Shown piece by piece: positions 52,509 through 63,448 of a stretch of 64,000 bases of DNA. Position numbers and translations under genes: made by a program. Origin of the DNA: Saccharomyces uvarum (lineage: Eukaryota > Ascomycota > Saccharomycetes > Saccharomycetales > Saccharomycetaceae); the NCBI GenBank assembly GCA_947243795.1, contig OX365941.1, positions 1 to 64,000 of the forward strand. Reading direction: 5' to 3'. The first letter of the stretch is position 1, and the number at the start of each line of letters is the position of its first letter. A model generated the notes under the pieces. The model was not told the origin of the DNA and searched no databases. It was given only the letters and a program-made list of their open reading frames with translations.

Positions 52509-54800
52509 TTACTCTTGTCCGTATGAATAAAGAACAAAACCATCTTTATCACGAACTTCAATAGGGACATTCACACGCAGAACTGGCTTGAGTAATAGCT
52601 CCCAGTCGTATCTTGTTCTAGGCGTACATGATGAAAAATGCCTCAACATTCTTATTTTGACGGCTTTAAACTTTGATAAATTCCTCAAGAAACACCAAAG
52701 ATTGATGTTTGGAACATCTTTAAAATTTTCTGGATCTTGGAAATTATTAAAAATCTTTTCCAGATTCACATTTAGTAAAAAGTCTTCCACATCTAAGTCT
52801 CGGTATTCTAATGTTCTATCTCTCAGTTTGATCAAGCTGTCTCTCAGGCACCGCTTTACGGAATTATTCCAGTAGTAAGTGTGATGAGTGTTTAGTTCTG
52901 GGTCCATTACTGTTCCCAAGTTAGGAACAGCATTTGGGGCCGGTGCACCGGCCCTTTCTGAATCAGCCTCATAGCCGATTAATGTTTCTTGGTCATCAGC
53001 ATCGTTAATATTCTCGTCTGTCTCATCATCACTAACCATCGTCCGCGCTAGGTGCTCCCAAAAGGATAATGGAGATAACGGGTAGACATTAGTAAACGGG
53101 ATATTAATAACGTTGATAGAAATATTTTGATTAGGGATTCTTTCCCAAAGTAATTTATAGTAATGATAAAAAGAATGAAATTCAGGAATTCTTTGTCTTT
53201 GGAAAGTCTGCAACTGTGCTGGTGTTAAGACGGCGGGCTTTTTGTTATTATTTGGCGACGGATTATTTGAATCATCATTCCCTGTAGTTCTAGAAATATA
53301 GTTCAAATTCAAAGAGAGTACAACCGAAGATGTTGGTGGAGGAGTTGTTATTTTGGAATCAGATGGCGCTTCGAACAACGTTTCCGTCATTGAATTGCAA
53401 TCGTCAAAATCATCATCTGCATTCTGGTTGCGTTGTTGAAAATAATATGATTCGTTGACCACCTGCTCATTCGTGAAGCATTTACTATTACAGTCGATGG
53501 TCAAATTCGCTAAAGATGGAAAACAGCTACATAATAATAAATCAAATTTACTATTAATTTTCAACAAAGACAAATTTTTGACCATTTTGAAATAAGAATG
53601 GAACAATCGTAATATCCCGTTTCCAGGAACCACCTCACATGAATTCAAAGTTAATGAAGTGATGGGAGACTGTAGACTATAAAGTTCGGTATTTTCATTT
53701 TTCAAAAACAATGGTAAAAATTCCATCGGAGTGTCTAGTGATTCTGTGTCTATCATTATGTTTTCTAGTTTGAGTTCATTGATTATACCGAAACAACAGA
53801 ATAAACTTGGTCTTAGTAAGAGTTTCTGATGATGGCGTTGACGGTTGGAGGCTCTCTGTCTTTTGTTGCTGGCTTTAATTTCTAAAATTTTTAATCTGGG
53901 CAAAGAGTAATATTTGGATTCGTATTCTTTGACAAATTTCTTGGATAATTGGAAAGTCCTCAAATCTTCATTTGTAATAGACTGTTGTCCCTTGATGATC
54001 TTCTTGAAGAAGTCTCTAGACCCATCATTAAACACAGAATACCATAGAGGGATTTTAAAATTCGGTTCCACTTCGCTCAGAACCACCTTTGTTAGATTCG
54101 GCAAATAGTCGATGATATCAAGCATTAGCTCGATGTAAGTGTAATGGAAGTAATTACTTTCAAATTTATCCAGCTGTTTGATGAGATCCGAAGTTATGGT
54201 GGGGACGTCATCGTGTGGTTTGGTATTCTTTACCTTTGACAAGTCTTTGTCATACGAATCGAGCTTATACGACCCTGCAATAACAGAATTTTGATCATTC
54301 TTACTATAAAATTTGCTATATTTCAATAACGAATCCTGGGATTGCGGGTTTTTGAACTCGATGGACCTTACTAGAAATCTTGCGTTTTGCGATTTAGATT
54401 GTGTGTGTGGAGGATGATTGCCACTGTGTGAGATAATGTTCGAGGTATGAAATTCAGAGTGTATCAAAGCGTTAAATTTTAACAACGAGAGTTTCGAATC
54501 CAAGATGATGTTCTGGAAAAGGAACTTATTGGATATTAGATTATAGAACGTCGAATTGACTTGGCAGAGAGTGACTAACGTGTTGAAATCTAAGTTTCGC
54601 AGCATTAGTAGTAAAACCTTCTGTGGTAGGCACATGAGAGACGATGTATCGTCCGACAAGAGCGACTCTGAACTGCTATCATGGTGCGCACTTAGCAGAG
54701 GGCTAGCAGCATCGGGCCTGGTGTCCTCCTCTTCCTCTTTAGTAGGACTTGAAATCAGTGAGAAGTACTTCGATTTGCCCAACAATTGTAATCGTTTCAT
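52509..54800 (-). CDS. SKP2: F-box protein of an SCF ubiquitin ligase
   Basis: This is the orthologue of yeast Skp2 (YNL311C), a predicted F-box substrate adaptor for SCF; in S. cerevisiae it has been linked to turnover of sulfur-metabolism enzymes. It is not the orthologue of human SKP2 despite the name. The 763-residue protein has an N-terminal F-box (about residues 56-100: LPQKVLLLMLRNLDFNTLVTLCQV). A long body with leucine-rich-repeat-like spacing (LTNLTKVVL, LKILEIK, ITSLTLNSCEV) follows. An asparagine/acidic low-complexity stretch lies near 500-640. The frame is intact. Confidence 0.88.
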   Translation of the reverse strand: MKRLQLLGKSKYFSLISSPTKEEEEDTRPDAASPLLSAHHDSSSESLLSDDTSSLMCLPQKVLLLMLRNLDFNTLVTLCQVNSTFYNLISNKFLFQNIILDSKLSLLKFNALIHSEFHTSNIISHSGNHPPHTQSKSQNARFLVRSIEFKNPQSQDSLLKYSKFYSKNDQNSVIAGSYKLDSYDKDLSKVKNTKPHDDVPTITSDLIKQLDKFESNYFHYTYIELMLDIIDYLPNLTKVVLSEVEPNFKIPLWYSVFNDGSRDFFKKIIKGQQSITNEDLRTFQLSKKFVKEYESKYYSLPRLKILEIKASNKRQRASNRQRHHQKLLLRPSLFCCFGIINELKLENIMIDTESLDTPMEFLPLFLKNENTELYSLQSPITSLTLNSCEVVPGNGILRLFHSYFKMVKNLSLLKINSKFDLLLCSCFPSLANLTIDCNSKCFTNEQVVNESYYFQQRNQNADDDFDDCNSMTETLFEAPSDSKITTPPPTSSVVLSLNLNYISRTTGNDDSNNPSPNNNKKPAVLTPAQLQTFQRQRIPEFHSFYHYYKLLWERIPNQNISINVINIPFTNVYPLSPLSFWEHLARTMVSDDETDENINDADDQETLIGYEADSERAGAPAPNAVPNLGTVMDPELNTHHTYYWNNSVKRCLRDSLIKLRDRTLEYRDLDVEDFLLNVNLEKIFNNFQDPENFKDVPNINLWCFLRNLSKFKAVKIRMLRHFSSCTPRTRYDWELLLKPVLRVNVPIEVRDKDGFVLYSYGQE

Positions 54801-55021
54801 TTTTTGGCTAGTCTGTGTGCGTAGAATATGTGATGTGTAGTCCGGTCTAGTTCAGAAATGGTTATAGCTCATCTTTATGTGTGCTAGTCTTAAATCTTCA
54901 GCTGGTTATCGCAAAAACATATGCGATGTACGGGTTTGTGACAGTAGCAATGACTCTGTTCCATGAAAAGCCACGTATGTAATGGCTATATATTTCTATG
55001 TACATGCATAAGTAGAAATTA

Positions 55022-55549
55022 TTAGTCCTTCTTCGATGGGTGGGGCAGGTGTGGCGTCTGTTCTGGGTTGTTCTTGGCGTATTTGCCGAGGACGTCCTTC
55101 AGCGAATCTGGAATATCTTCGAATTCCAAGTCGCCCACGTCTTGGTTGATTTTCTCCCCGTTAGCTTTCATCAGCTGTTCCACGGTGACATGGTGGTCAT
55201 GAAAGATCTTCAAATGGTCTGCTATCAAATGTCTCACTTTACAGTGCGGACAAGAAATCATGACCGTTCCCTTTTCATAAGCTTGCTTCGACATTGTGTG
55301 CGAGGACCGCGTGTTACATTTCTTGCAGGTGAAAGCAATCATCATCTTGGGTTTTTCCACTTGAAAAGACCCCAAGTGTACTTTCTTATCGTCCTTTTTT
55401 GTCTCATTATATCTGATGACGCCAGTATGCAGTGATGCTCTAGGGAAAGTGCGGCACAGGTTGTAGGTTACACGAGGCAACAAAAATCTTGTTATGCATC
55501 TAGTATACAGCATGCCGCCGCGCAGCAACGTTTTGGCTCTTAGACTCAT
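55022..55549 (-). CDS. ZIM17: Mitochondrial Hsp70 escort zinc-finger protein
   Basis: Zim17 (Hep1, Tim15) keeps mitochondrial Hsp70 Ssc1 soluble and active in the matrix, supporting import and Fe/S cluster assembly. The 175-residue product from ATG 55549 has a long basic presequence (about 1-45). The DNL-type zinc finger carries CKKC and CPHC pairs (about 76-79 and 98-101) and the DNL-like [10 protein letters not shown] stretch after it. The frame continues six codons upstream to a GTG, not used. Length is one above the S. cerevisiae protein. Confidence 0.94.
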   Translation of the reverse strand: MSLRAKTLLRGGMLYTRCITRFLLPRVTYNLCRTFPRASLHTGVIRYNETKKDDKKVHLGSFQVEKPKMMIAFTCKKCNTRSSHTMSKQAYEKGTVMISCPHCKVRHLIADHLKIFHDHHVTVEQLMKANGEKINQDVGDLEFEDIPDSLKDVLGKYAKNNPEQTPHLPHPSKKD

Positions 55550-55646
55550 CTCTTGATCTCTTATCACTGGGTTGTTTCCGCTGCTACTAATCCCTTCGTC
55601 CCAAAATGACGTTCTTTTCTAACCTTTTTCGATATAATTTGAATTC

Positions 55647-55654
55647 ACGCGAAA
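55647..55654 (+). promoter_or_regulatory. SBF/MBF-type site upstream of STB1
   Basis: ACGCGAAA, combining the MCB core ACGCG with the SCB core CGCGAAA, lies 118-125 bases upstream of the STB1 ATG. Stb1 binds Swi6 and acts with SBF/MBF, so feedback is plausible; this is motif-level evidence only. Confidence 0.4.
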
Positions 55655-55771
55655 ATGCGAAGAAGAAGAAAAGAATTTGAAGTGCAGCAGGAACCAAAAG
55701 AAATACCAGCAGACAAAACGACACACAAAGCGGTACTGCTTTCAATCAGTGTTCTCTAGTGTGTATACGAG

Positions 55772-57028
55772 ATGTCTCAATCCCAAATGTCCCCTGAAAA
55801 AGAGCAAGAGTTGGCGTCCAAGATCCTACATCGAGCTGAATTGGCTCAAATGACGCGTCAGTTAAAGTTGGGTTTAAGTAATGTTCCTTCAACCAAACGA
55901 AACCAGGACTCTACAACTAAAAAGAGAAGTGGAGACGATGAAGATGATGGGGATGAAAATAAGTCTCTTCTGGAGGCCATATCGCCTGCGAAGAAGCCCC
56001 TTCACGACGATACGAATAAAATGGCTGCTTTTTCACCTGTAAAGTTTATGGGAAAGCCAAATACCCCCCCATGTTCACGCCAACGAATATCTGAAGACCG
56101 TCCAGAGCAATCAAAGTCCGCAAAGAATGATACTCCGTCCACCCCCAAGGCTTCTGCTCCTCCAATAATTTTACCACACTCCTCATCACATCAGCAACGC
56201 TCTAACGATAAACTTTTTATGACGCCAAAACGAAATAATAATAATAATAATAATAATAGTAATAATAATAGTATAAGGAAAAGAGCATCGGTCTCTAAAG
56301 ATATACCACAGGACAGTGATAATACCGCGGGGGCTGATCTTTTGATGTACTTGGCCACAAGCCCATATACCAAGTCTTCCCATCATGCCACGCCAATGAA
56401 CGTAAAAATGCCTACTACACCACGCTCTTCTCATTACGCGTCGCAACTTAATATGAACGGTAATACAGGGAATGCAGCTAACGATGCAGTAAGGTTTTCT
56501 CACATTAAACCTTCGGCGTCTTCTCCGCAGTCTACCTTCAAAACAAATCTCTTATCGCATTTCCCGGATGACCCTCTCATGGACTCTCCATCATTATATC
56601 TGAGTAACAATGGCGGCAATGCCCAGGCGGCATTATCGCCACAACAGAGAAGAAAACCCACTACGAACACATTGCACCCTCCTACCAACGTGCCTACTAC
56701 CCCTTCAAGAGAGTTGAATAGCACCAATTTTAACTTACTCAGGACGCCGAACTTCAACATGGGAGACTATCTGCACAATCTTTTCAGCCCTTCGCCTAGA
56801 GTCACTCTTCAACAGAGCACTTCGAGTACGTCAACTGGGATTCCCTCTGCACCACTTACTGCACCTTCATCATCCTCCAATGCTTCTACAATAACTGCTG
56901 CTGCTATGTCAAATCATACTACCAATGCCTTTCTAGACATGAGTGCGAATGGAATCCCCCTCATTGTAGGACGAGGCGGCGACCGTATGGGCGAAGGAGA
57001 GTCCATTGATGACAAGCTTACTGACTAA
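55772..57028 (+). CDS. STB1: Sin3-binding, G1/S transcription regulator
   Basis: Stb1 links the Sin3-Rpd3 deacetylase and the G1/S factors SBF and MBF, and is phosphorylated by Cln-Cdc28. The 418-residue protein is largely disordered. A conserved helix at the start (QELASKILHRAELAQMTRQLKLGLS) is followed by many Ser/Thr-Pro sites for Cdk (SPAKK, TPPCS, TPSTPK, SPQQRR). An asparagine run near 155-167 is encoded by AAT repeats (56235-56270). Conserved PNFNMGDYLHNLFSPSPR lies near 330. The frame is intact; RPD3, its functional partner, is on the same arm. Confidence 0.92.
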   Translation: MSQSQMSPEKEQELASKILHRAELAQMTRQLKLGLSNVPSTKRNQDSTTKKRSGDDEDDGDENKSLLEAISPAKKPLHDDTNKMAAFSPVKFMGKPNTPPCSRQRISEDRPEQSKSAKNDTPSTPKASAPPIILPHSSSHQQRSNDKLFMTPKRNNNNNNNNSNNNSIRKRASVSKDIPQDSDNTAGADLLMYLATSPYTKSSHHATPMNVKMPTTPRSSHYASQLNMNGNTGNAANDAVRFSHIKPSASSPQSTFKTNLLSHFPDDPLMDSPSLYLSNNGGNAQAALSPQQRRKPTTNTLHPPTNVPTTPSRELNSTNFNLLRTPNFNMGDYLHNLFSPSPRVTLQQSTSSTSTGIPSAPLTAPSSSSNASTITAAAMSNHTTNAFLDMSANGIPLIVGRGGDRMGEGESIDDKLTD

Positions 57029-57264
57029 TATTTTCCTGTTGTCACGGGTGGCTTAATAGTTAGCTTGGCACTATGGTCAAGGACTTCATAAACGGACGAA
57101 AAATATCATAACAAGAAAATACGAATAAATAATATACTAGTAAGTAAATGACATTCTTTTATTTAATAAAAAAAATATTCGGAGACAAGTGCGCATTAAT
57201 ATTATGTACCGTTAATATACAGGGCCGGGATTTATTTTCTTACAATCTGCGTCCTCACGTAACT

Positions 57265-59076
57265 TTACTTCTTGTGGTGACTTTTATGTTTGTGATTGTG
57301 CCTTTGCTTGTGTTTGCCCTTGAGATCCTTCTCTACAGGTATCAAAATAGTGTCGTCTTCTTTTCCACTAGCGTCTGGTCCGCCACTAACTGGGGCTAAC
57401 CCATTTTCGTTTTTAAAAGTTTTCTTTCTCCAATCTCTTAATCTCCTTGACTTTGTCACCTTCCTCTTATCCTTGGCTCTTAATTCCTTAGCACGATAAG
57501 GTGCAAATTTCTTCAGGCCAATGAATTCATTTAAATCTGTGTCATCTGCGGCAAAGATTTCTCTTGTGGTCAAGCCAAAACTTTCAGGAGAAACTTCACG
57601 GTAACGGAATTTTAAATCTTGTTCCTCCTTCGTGCTACTTCTACTCTTTCTTTCTTCTTCTTCTTTCTCAACTTCTTCTATCAGAGCTAGTTTGTTTTGT
57701 TCTAAAGCATTTTCTACTAGTTCGTTGAGCTTTCTCTTTTCTCTTTTCTTTTGCAGTTTTTCCTCTTTTTTGTTTTTCTTTCTTTTAGGACCTTCTTCTT
57801 CTTCCTCTTCTTCCTCATCTTCTTGTTCTTCTTGTCCCTTAGCTTCCTCTTTATCCTCTTCTTTTACTTGGTCCTTGGCATCGCCATCAGCATAGAAATC
57901 GCCCATTATTTCATCGTTTTCATCCCAGGTAGGCTTCCCCTCCTGTTCATAAAATTCTTCATTAAATAATTCAGCCACCACATTGTCCCATTCTTCTTCT
58001 TTGAAGTCATTCTTCATCAAAGTATCGGTGATCTTCTTCACCATATCGGCATTGATCTCAGCACCGAATTCCTTAGTTAATTGCCCCAAGATATCAGTCA
58101 ATTTATTTAATTTTTTAGTCTTCTTCTTTTGAACAGCTGTTTCTTTTTCTACTTTTACGTTCTCCTTAGTCTTCTTTTCATCATCCCTCTTTCTTCTACG
58201 AGAAGTGTTATCGGACCTTCTTAATGTGGCTTGGGTACGTGCATATGATACAATTTCTGCTGCGTTTGGGTCCTCGTATCTAAAATTATAAGCGTTTTCA
58301 AATTTTTCAACGGCATCTTCGAATTCTTCATCCTCCTCTTCGTCATTATTTAAATCTAGGGAAATGACCTTATCGCCCTTTTTAGGAATCCAGGCTTGTT
58401 GATTGACAAACTCTTCTAAGAAATTTTCTTCATTGACAGTAGGATCAGGTAAATTTCTTTCCTCTTTCTTGGTAGAAGGTGCCTTTCTCTTTAAAAATCC
58501 GTCATCTTCATCTTCATTTACACTGTTGTCTTCATTGTCCTCATCGCTAAACGCATTCTTGATTTCGTCCAAGAGCTGGGATTTTTCTTCACGTTGCTGT
58601 GACACAAACGATTGTTTCCCATCGACGGTCCCCTGTTCATTGTCTTCTTCATCGTCCTTTAGAGCATCACCAGAAAGTATGTTCATACGGTGATAATCCT
58701 TTAAATAAATAGGTCTGTGCTTTCCCTCACGATTTGCCAGTTTAGAGGCAGCAGATTCAGGATCTTCGAAAAATTTAACTTTAGGATCTAGTAATTTATC
58801 AGTCTTATTATTCTTAATAGCATCTAGGACTTGGTTAATACCTTTTTCCACTTCGTCAGTAATCAATTCACCGTAGTCATCTTCTTCTTCCTCTTCCTCA
58901 TCTTCCTCTTCCTCATCTTCACTAGAAGCATGTGGTTCTCTTGGCTCAACAGCGGGTTTAACCACAGCGGTAGCGTGTTCAGAACTCTTTACGATGGCAG
59001 CATCGGAGGCAGTTACACCAGCTTCCTTCTTTTCTTGTTCTCTAGCTCTCTTGGTAGCGGACTTCTTTCTTGCCAT
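57265..59076 (-). CDS. KRI1: Ribosome biogenesis factor for 40S subunits
   Basis: Kri1 is an essential nucleolar protein that works with Krr1 in early pre-40S assembly. The 603-residue product from ATG 59076 (MARKKSATKRAREQ) is highly charged. Acidic runs of Glu/Asp lie near 58-75 and 435-445, long lysine/glutamate helices near 450-500, and the Kri1 signature region is around 500-570 (FRYREVSPESFGLTTREIFAADD). A basic histidine/lysine tail (KHKQRHNHKHKSHHKK) ends it. The frame runs 60 codons further upstream only to a TTG at 59256, so that part is excluded. S. cerevisiae Kri1 is about 591 residues. Confidence 0.94.
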   Translation of the reverse strand: MARKKSATKRAREQEKKEAGVTASDAAIVKSSEHATAVVKPAVEPREPHASSEDEEEEDEEEEEEDDYGELITDEVEKGINQVLDAIKNNKTDKLLDPKVKFFEDPESAASKLANREGKHRPIYLKDYHRMNILSGDALKDDEEDNEQGTVDGKQSFVSQQREEKSQLLDEIKNAFSDEDNEDNSVNEDEDDGFLKRKAPSTKKEERNLPDPTVNEENFLEEFVNQQAWIPKKGDKVISLDLNNDEEEDEEFEDAVEKFENAYNFRYEDPNAAEIVSYARTQATLRRSDNTSRRRKRDDEKKTKENVKVEKETAVQKKKTKKLNKLTDILGQLTKEFGAEINADMVKKITDTLMKNDFKEEEWDNVVAELFNEEFYEQEGKPTWDENDEIMGDFYADGDAKDQVKEEDKEEAKGQEEQEDEEEEEEEEGPKRKKNKKEEKLQKKREKRKLNELVENALEQNKLALIEEVEKEEEERKSRSSTKEEQDLKFRYREVSPESFGLTTREIFAADDTDLNEFIGLKKFAPYRAKELRAKDKRKVTKSRRLRDWRKKTFKNENGLAPVSGGPDASGKEDDTILIPVEKDLKGKHKQRHNHKHKSHHKK

Positions 59077-59591
59077 TGAGTAGATATTTAGTTTGCAGAC
59101 TTGGACACTGAAGATATCATCGTTTGATAGATGAGACTGTATGCTAGTACTTTTTGAATAGATGAGATGAGATAGAAATAATTGAAAAATTTTATCCGAT
59201 GACTTTCCGGGTAATTTTGTTTCGTTTGATTTGGTTTTAGAAGGTAATAATGGCAATTTGATATTAACTACACAGATAATAAGAGCATGCGAGGCAAATT
59301 TATTACAAGCACATAGGCCAAATTAAAATTATAAACTAACACTGACGGTAATAATAATATTTCAGATTAAAAGGAGAACAGAAAAGAGAGAAAAAAATTA
59401 GAACATAAAATAAAATAATAAAGGAATAAAAAAAGAGTGACTAGACAAAGAAGCGTAACATCAATAAAAATTGAATATTTCATTCAAAAAATTTTCTTTT
59501 TTTTCTAGGGAAAAAAAAGCACATAAAGAAGAGAAAAATTGGAGTAAATTTGTCCATAAACATTTCAGGTGGACAAAGCAAATAAAACTTT
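59077..59591. other. KRI1 promoter / MCK1 3' flank
   Basis: About 515 bases on the 3' side of MCK1 and upstream of KRI1. A-rich runs near 59380-59450 and poly-A/T near 59490-59520 fit 3'-end signals. No gene is seen. Confidence 0.5.
59161..59192. promoter_or_regulatory. PAC and RRPE motifs upstream of KRI1
   Basis: GATGAGATGAG at 59161-59171 is a tandem PAC core and TGAAAAATTT at 59183-59192 is an RRPE match. The pair at this spacing marks yeast ribosome-biogenesis genes. The motifs are 85-116 bases upstream of the KRI1 ATG and inside the non-ATG frame extension, which supports the downstream start. Confidence 0.75.
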
Positions 59592-60719
59592 CTATTCAAT
59601 AATTTCCTCAGGTTTAATTTTATCAGCGAATTCGCCCAAGATTTGTAATTCAAAATCATTAAAATCAAACAAGTTTGGCAGTTTGATTGGTTCGGCATAG
59701 CCTCTTGGCAAAAAAGTGACATCCTTCCTTAATTCATCGAAGAACGGATGCGCAAGAATTCTCCTTGGAGATAATCTTTGCTGTGGTTCGTAAACTAGTA
59801 TTTTCATCAGAAGGTCGATACCGTCTGGACCGGAATGACCAAAGTACTTCTCAAACCTTTGTTGGGAAGAGCCCGAAAATAGTGGTTTGGAAAATAAAGG
59901 ACCGTCATAAGCAGGGTTTGAAAAGAAAATAAATCTTTTATCAGGAGGACCCAGTAATTTAGCAATTTCCCTCAGTTGTAAGAGGGGTTCTTGACCTTGA
60001 AAGATAGCTTTGCCAATAAGCATTTCACCCATGACACAACCAAGCCCCCAAATATCGATTTGGGTGGTGTATTGGGTACAGCCAATGATCAATTCTGGAG
60101 CTCTATAAAATCTTGAACAGATATAACTAATTGAAGGCTGGTTGTGTTCTAGTTTTTTAGCAGAGCCAAAATCACATATTTTCAAAACACCAGTTTCTGG
60201 GTCTACTAAAACATTGGAGGGTTTAATATCACGATGACACACACCAAGGCCATGCAAATACAGCATTCCGCGTGCAATTTGATACGTGTACAGTCTGATG
60301 TGCTTCAATGGCAGCTCTAATTTATTGGTAACGAAGCGATTAATTTCGATCTGTAAAGTTTCTGGTAGGCATTCCATGGCAAGGTGTTGGTAGACTTTAT
60401 TATCCTGGGGGGACAAATGAGTAAAGAAATACTGTAGTTTTACGATATTTGGATGGTCAGCAATTCTTAAAATCTGTAATTCCCTTGATTTGTACTCCGT
60501 ATGAGCGGGGACTTTCTTAATGGCAAAGGGGCCTAGCCAATTTTTCTTATCCGGAGTTAGATATGCTTGTACAACGGTCCCGAAGGCACCTCTACCGATC
60601 TTCCTGTACTCTTTAACCAGCATTCGCCTCGTGTTGTTGGACTTATTGGAAGTCACATCGTCTGCAATGAATTCAGATCCTCTTTGAAGAGGAACCCCAT
60701 TCTGGTCTTCCGTAGACAT
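59592..60719 (-). CDS. MCK1: GSK-3 family protein kinase
   Basis: Mck1 is a dual-specificity glycogen synthase kinase-3 homologue with roles in meiosis, calcium stress, and phosphorylation of degradation substrates. The 375-residue protein from ATG 60719 equals the S. cerevisiae length. Visible: Gly-rich loop GRGAFG at 42-47, catalytic Lys68 (AIKK), HRDIKPSN with Asp164, DFG at 183-185, the activation-loop tyrosine Tyr199 (ISYICSRFYRAPE), and the downstream GSK3 insert. The frame runs 21 codons upstream to a non-ATG start, excluded. Confidence 0.96.
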   Translation of the reverse strand: MSTEDQNGVPLQRGSEFIADDVTSNKSNNTRRMLVKEYRKIGRGAFGTVVQAYLTPDKKNWLGPFAIKKVPAHTEYKSRELQILRIADHPNIVKLQYFFTHLSPQDNKVYQHLAMECLPETLQIEINRFVTNKLELPLKHIRLYTYQIARGMLYLHGLGVCHRDIKPSNVLVDPETGVLKICDFGSAKKLEHNQPSISYICSRFYRAPELIIGCTQYTTQIDIWGLGCVMGEMLIGKAIFQGQEPLLQLREIAKLLGPPDKRFIFFSNPAYDGPLFSKPLFSGSSQQRFEKYFGHSGPDGIDLLMKILVYEPQQRLSPRRILAHPFFDELRKDVTFLPRGYAEPIKLPNLFDFNDFELQILGEFADKIKPEEIIE

Positions 60720-61953
<1,234 letters not shown>

Positions 61954-62045
61954 ACAGCGCCGTTCTTGTTCCTACATATATAAACTACGTAAAAGGAAGA
62001 GAGAAATAAAACAAAATATATTCGTGTAAATAAATCATCATTTTC

Positions 62046-62942
62046 TTAATTATCGTCGTTAGAGTTGGCCAAGATTCTCAAGATGGACAGGAACAGATTC
62101 ACAATGTCCAAGTAAAGCATCATAGCACATCTTATCTCCTCATCAGGGTACACTTTTCTGAAGATCAATTGGGTGTCGATAAACAGGTACGCAGTGAAAA
62201 GAATGGCACCTAGCCAGCCGTAAAGCAGGTTGAACTTGGACGAGTGGGTACTCCAGCCAAAGAGCATGGCCGTGAGACCCATCCCGATCATGATCCAGAG
62301 GCCCCAGTTTAGCCAGTAGTATATAGACGTAGCGGAGTTCAGCACGTTCTGGAATCTGTCGGATAGCGCGGTCAAAGAGACGCCGACCACGACGACGGTG
62401 GTGATCAACAGCGCAGAGAGCACGGTGTCCTTGTCATATGCCAGAGCGACCAGCGAGAGACAGTATGCCTCAGAGAGCGTGAAAATTGACAGCAGCGTGA
62501 GCTTCTGCCTGTACGTGGACAGGACGTACCAGGGCAGGCGTCTCTGCTCTTGTGCCGTTTCTTCACCGGCCCCCGTGAGTAGCGGTTCGGGGACACTGGC
62601 CTCGTAGTCCTCGGGACGAGGACTTACCGCTAGCCAGATGCAGGAGACAAATGACACCACCAGGCACACGTAGAAGATGGCAATGTGTGACATGATGAAG
62701 TTCTGCAAGGACGTGGAGACGCTGGCCCAGTAGCAGAACGAAAGACTGGCCAGTAACTGGCACGACAGTAGAGAGTAAACCTTGTGCAGGAACCGCTGGC
62801 GGATGATGGGTTCGCATGAGACGACCACAGTGGAGTATTTGAAATCTTCTGGGATGAAAGCGCTGCCATTCTGGCCGTCTCCTGCAGGCTGCCCGTAGAG
62901 GTGCGAGCTTTGCTCTTCATATGGAGGAGGTGGAACCGACAT
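62046..62942 (-). CDS. BXI1: BAX inhibitor-1 family membrane protein
   Basis: Bxi1 (Ybh3) belongs to the TMBIM/BAX-inhibitor family; in yeast it is reported in the vacuole, ER or mitochondria and affects the unfolded-protein response and cell death, and its exact activity is debated. The 298-residue protein has a hydrophilic proline-rich start (PPPPYEEQ) and seven hydrophobic segments. Family motifs include LYGWLGAILFTAYLFIDTQ and LYLDIVNLFLSILRIL near the C-terminus. Length is one above S. cerevisiae. It is divergent from YPT11. Confidence 0.93.
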   Translation of the reverse strand: MSVPPPPYEEQSSHLYGQPAGDGQNGSAFIPEDFKYSTVVVSCEPIIRQRFLHKVYSLLSCQLLASLSFCYWASVSTSLQNFIMSHIAIFYVCLVVSFVSCIWLAVSPRPEDYEASVPEPLLTGAGEETAQEQRRLPWYVLSTYRQKLTLLSIFTLSEAYCLSLVALAYDKDTVLSALLITTVVVVGVSLTALSDRFQNVLNSATSIYYWLNWGLWIMIGMGLTAMLFGWSTHSSKFNLLYGWLGAILFTAYLFIDTQLIFRKVYPDEEIRCAMMLYLDIVNLFLSILRILANSNDDN

Positions 62943-63057
62943 AGTATCGCGTATTCTTATTCTTATTCGTGATGTTACACTGCTGTAGACGGGATGAAAT
63001 GAGAGTTGTACCTGATCCTTTTCTTTATCCCGGAGAGATCCATCTTATAGCCCCAAA

Positions 63058-63067
63058 AGGGGAGGGG
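63058..63067 (+). promoter_or_regulatory. Tandem STRE elements in the BXI1-YPT11 promoter
   Basis: AGGGG occurs twice back to back (63058-63062, 63063-63067), the Msn2/Msn4 stress response element, about 115 bases upstream of the BXI1 ATG. A purine-rich tract follows at about 63218-63265. Confidence 0.5.
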
Positions 63068-63448
63068 CCGGGTAGCGGACTGCTCGGCCCCTTTCCGCCA
63101 TCACTCCCACATCAAAACAGTGTATACTCAACCGACGCAGGCAGTGCCACCACGACCACGACCACTATCAACACTTTCCAGAATCAGTAGTGAGTTGGGC
63201 CACCTCTACAGGCCACAGAGCGAGAAGCAAGAAAGGAAGCAAGGAAGGAAAGAGGGAAAGAACCGCCGGTGGCAGCCGCCCATCGGAACCCGTGGCCGTT
63301 ACGCGCCGCGGCCGGAACACGCCAAAGATAATGCGCATAACGGAAGGGCCAATCTGTAACTGCCAAGGTATACAAGGCTCTCGCAAACATTGGCATTGGC
63401 ATCTCGGCACCAGCGTCTTGGTACACTAAACAGAGCCTTAGAAACTAG

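Noticed and set aside
57632-57969. Ser/Phe/Leu-rich frames antisense to KRI1
   Set aside because: Complement of Glu/Lys codon runs in KRI1; no independent support.
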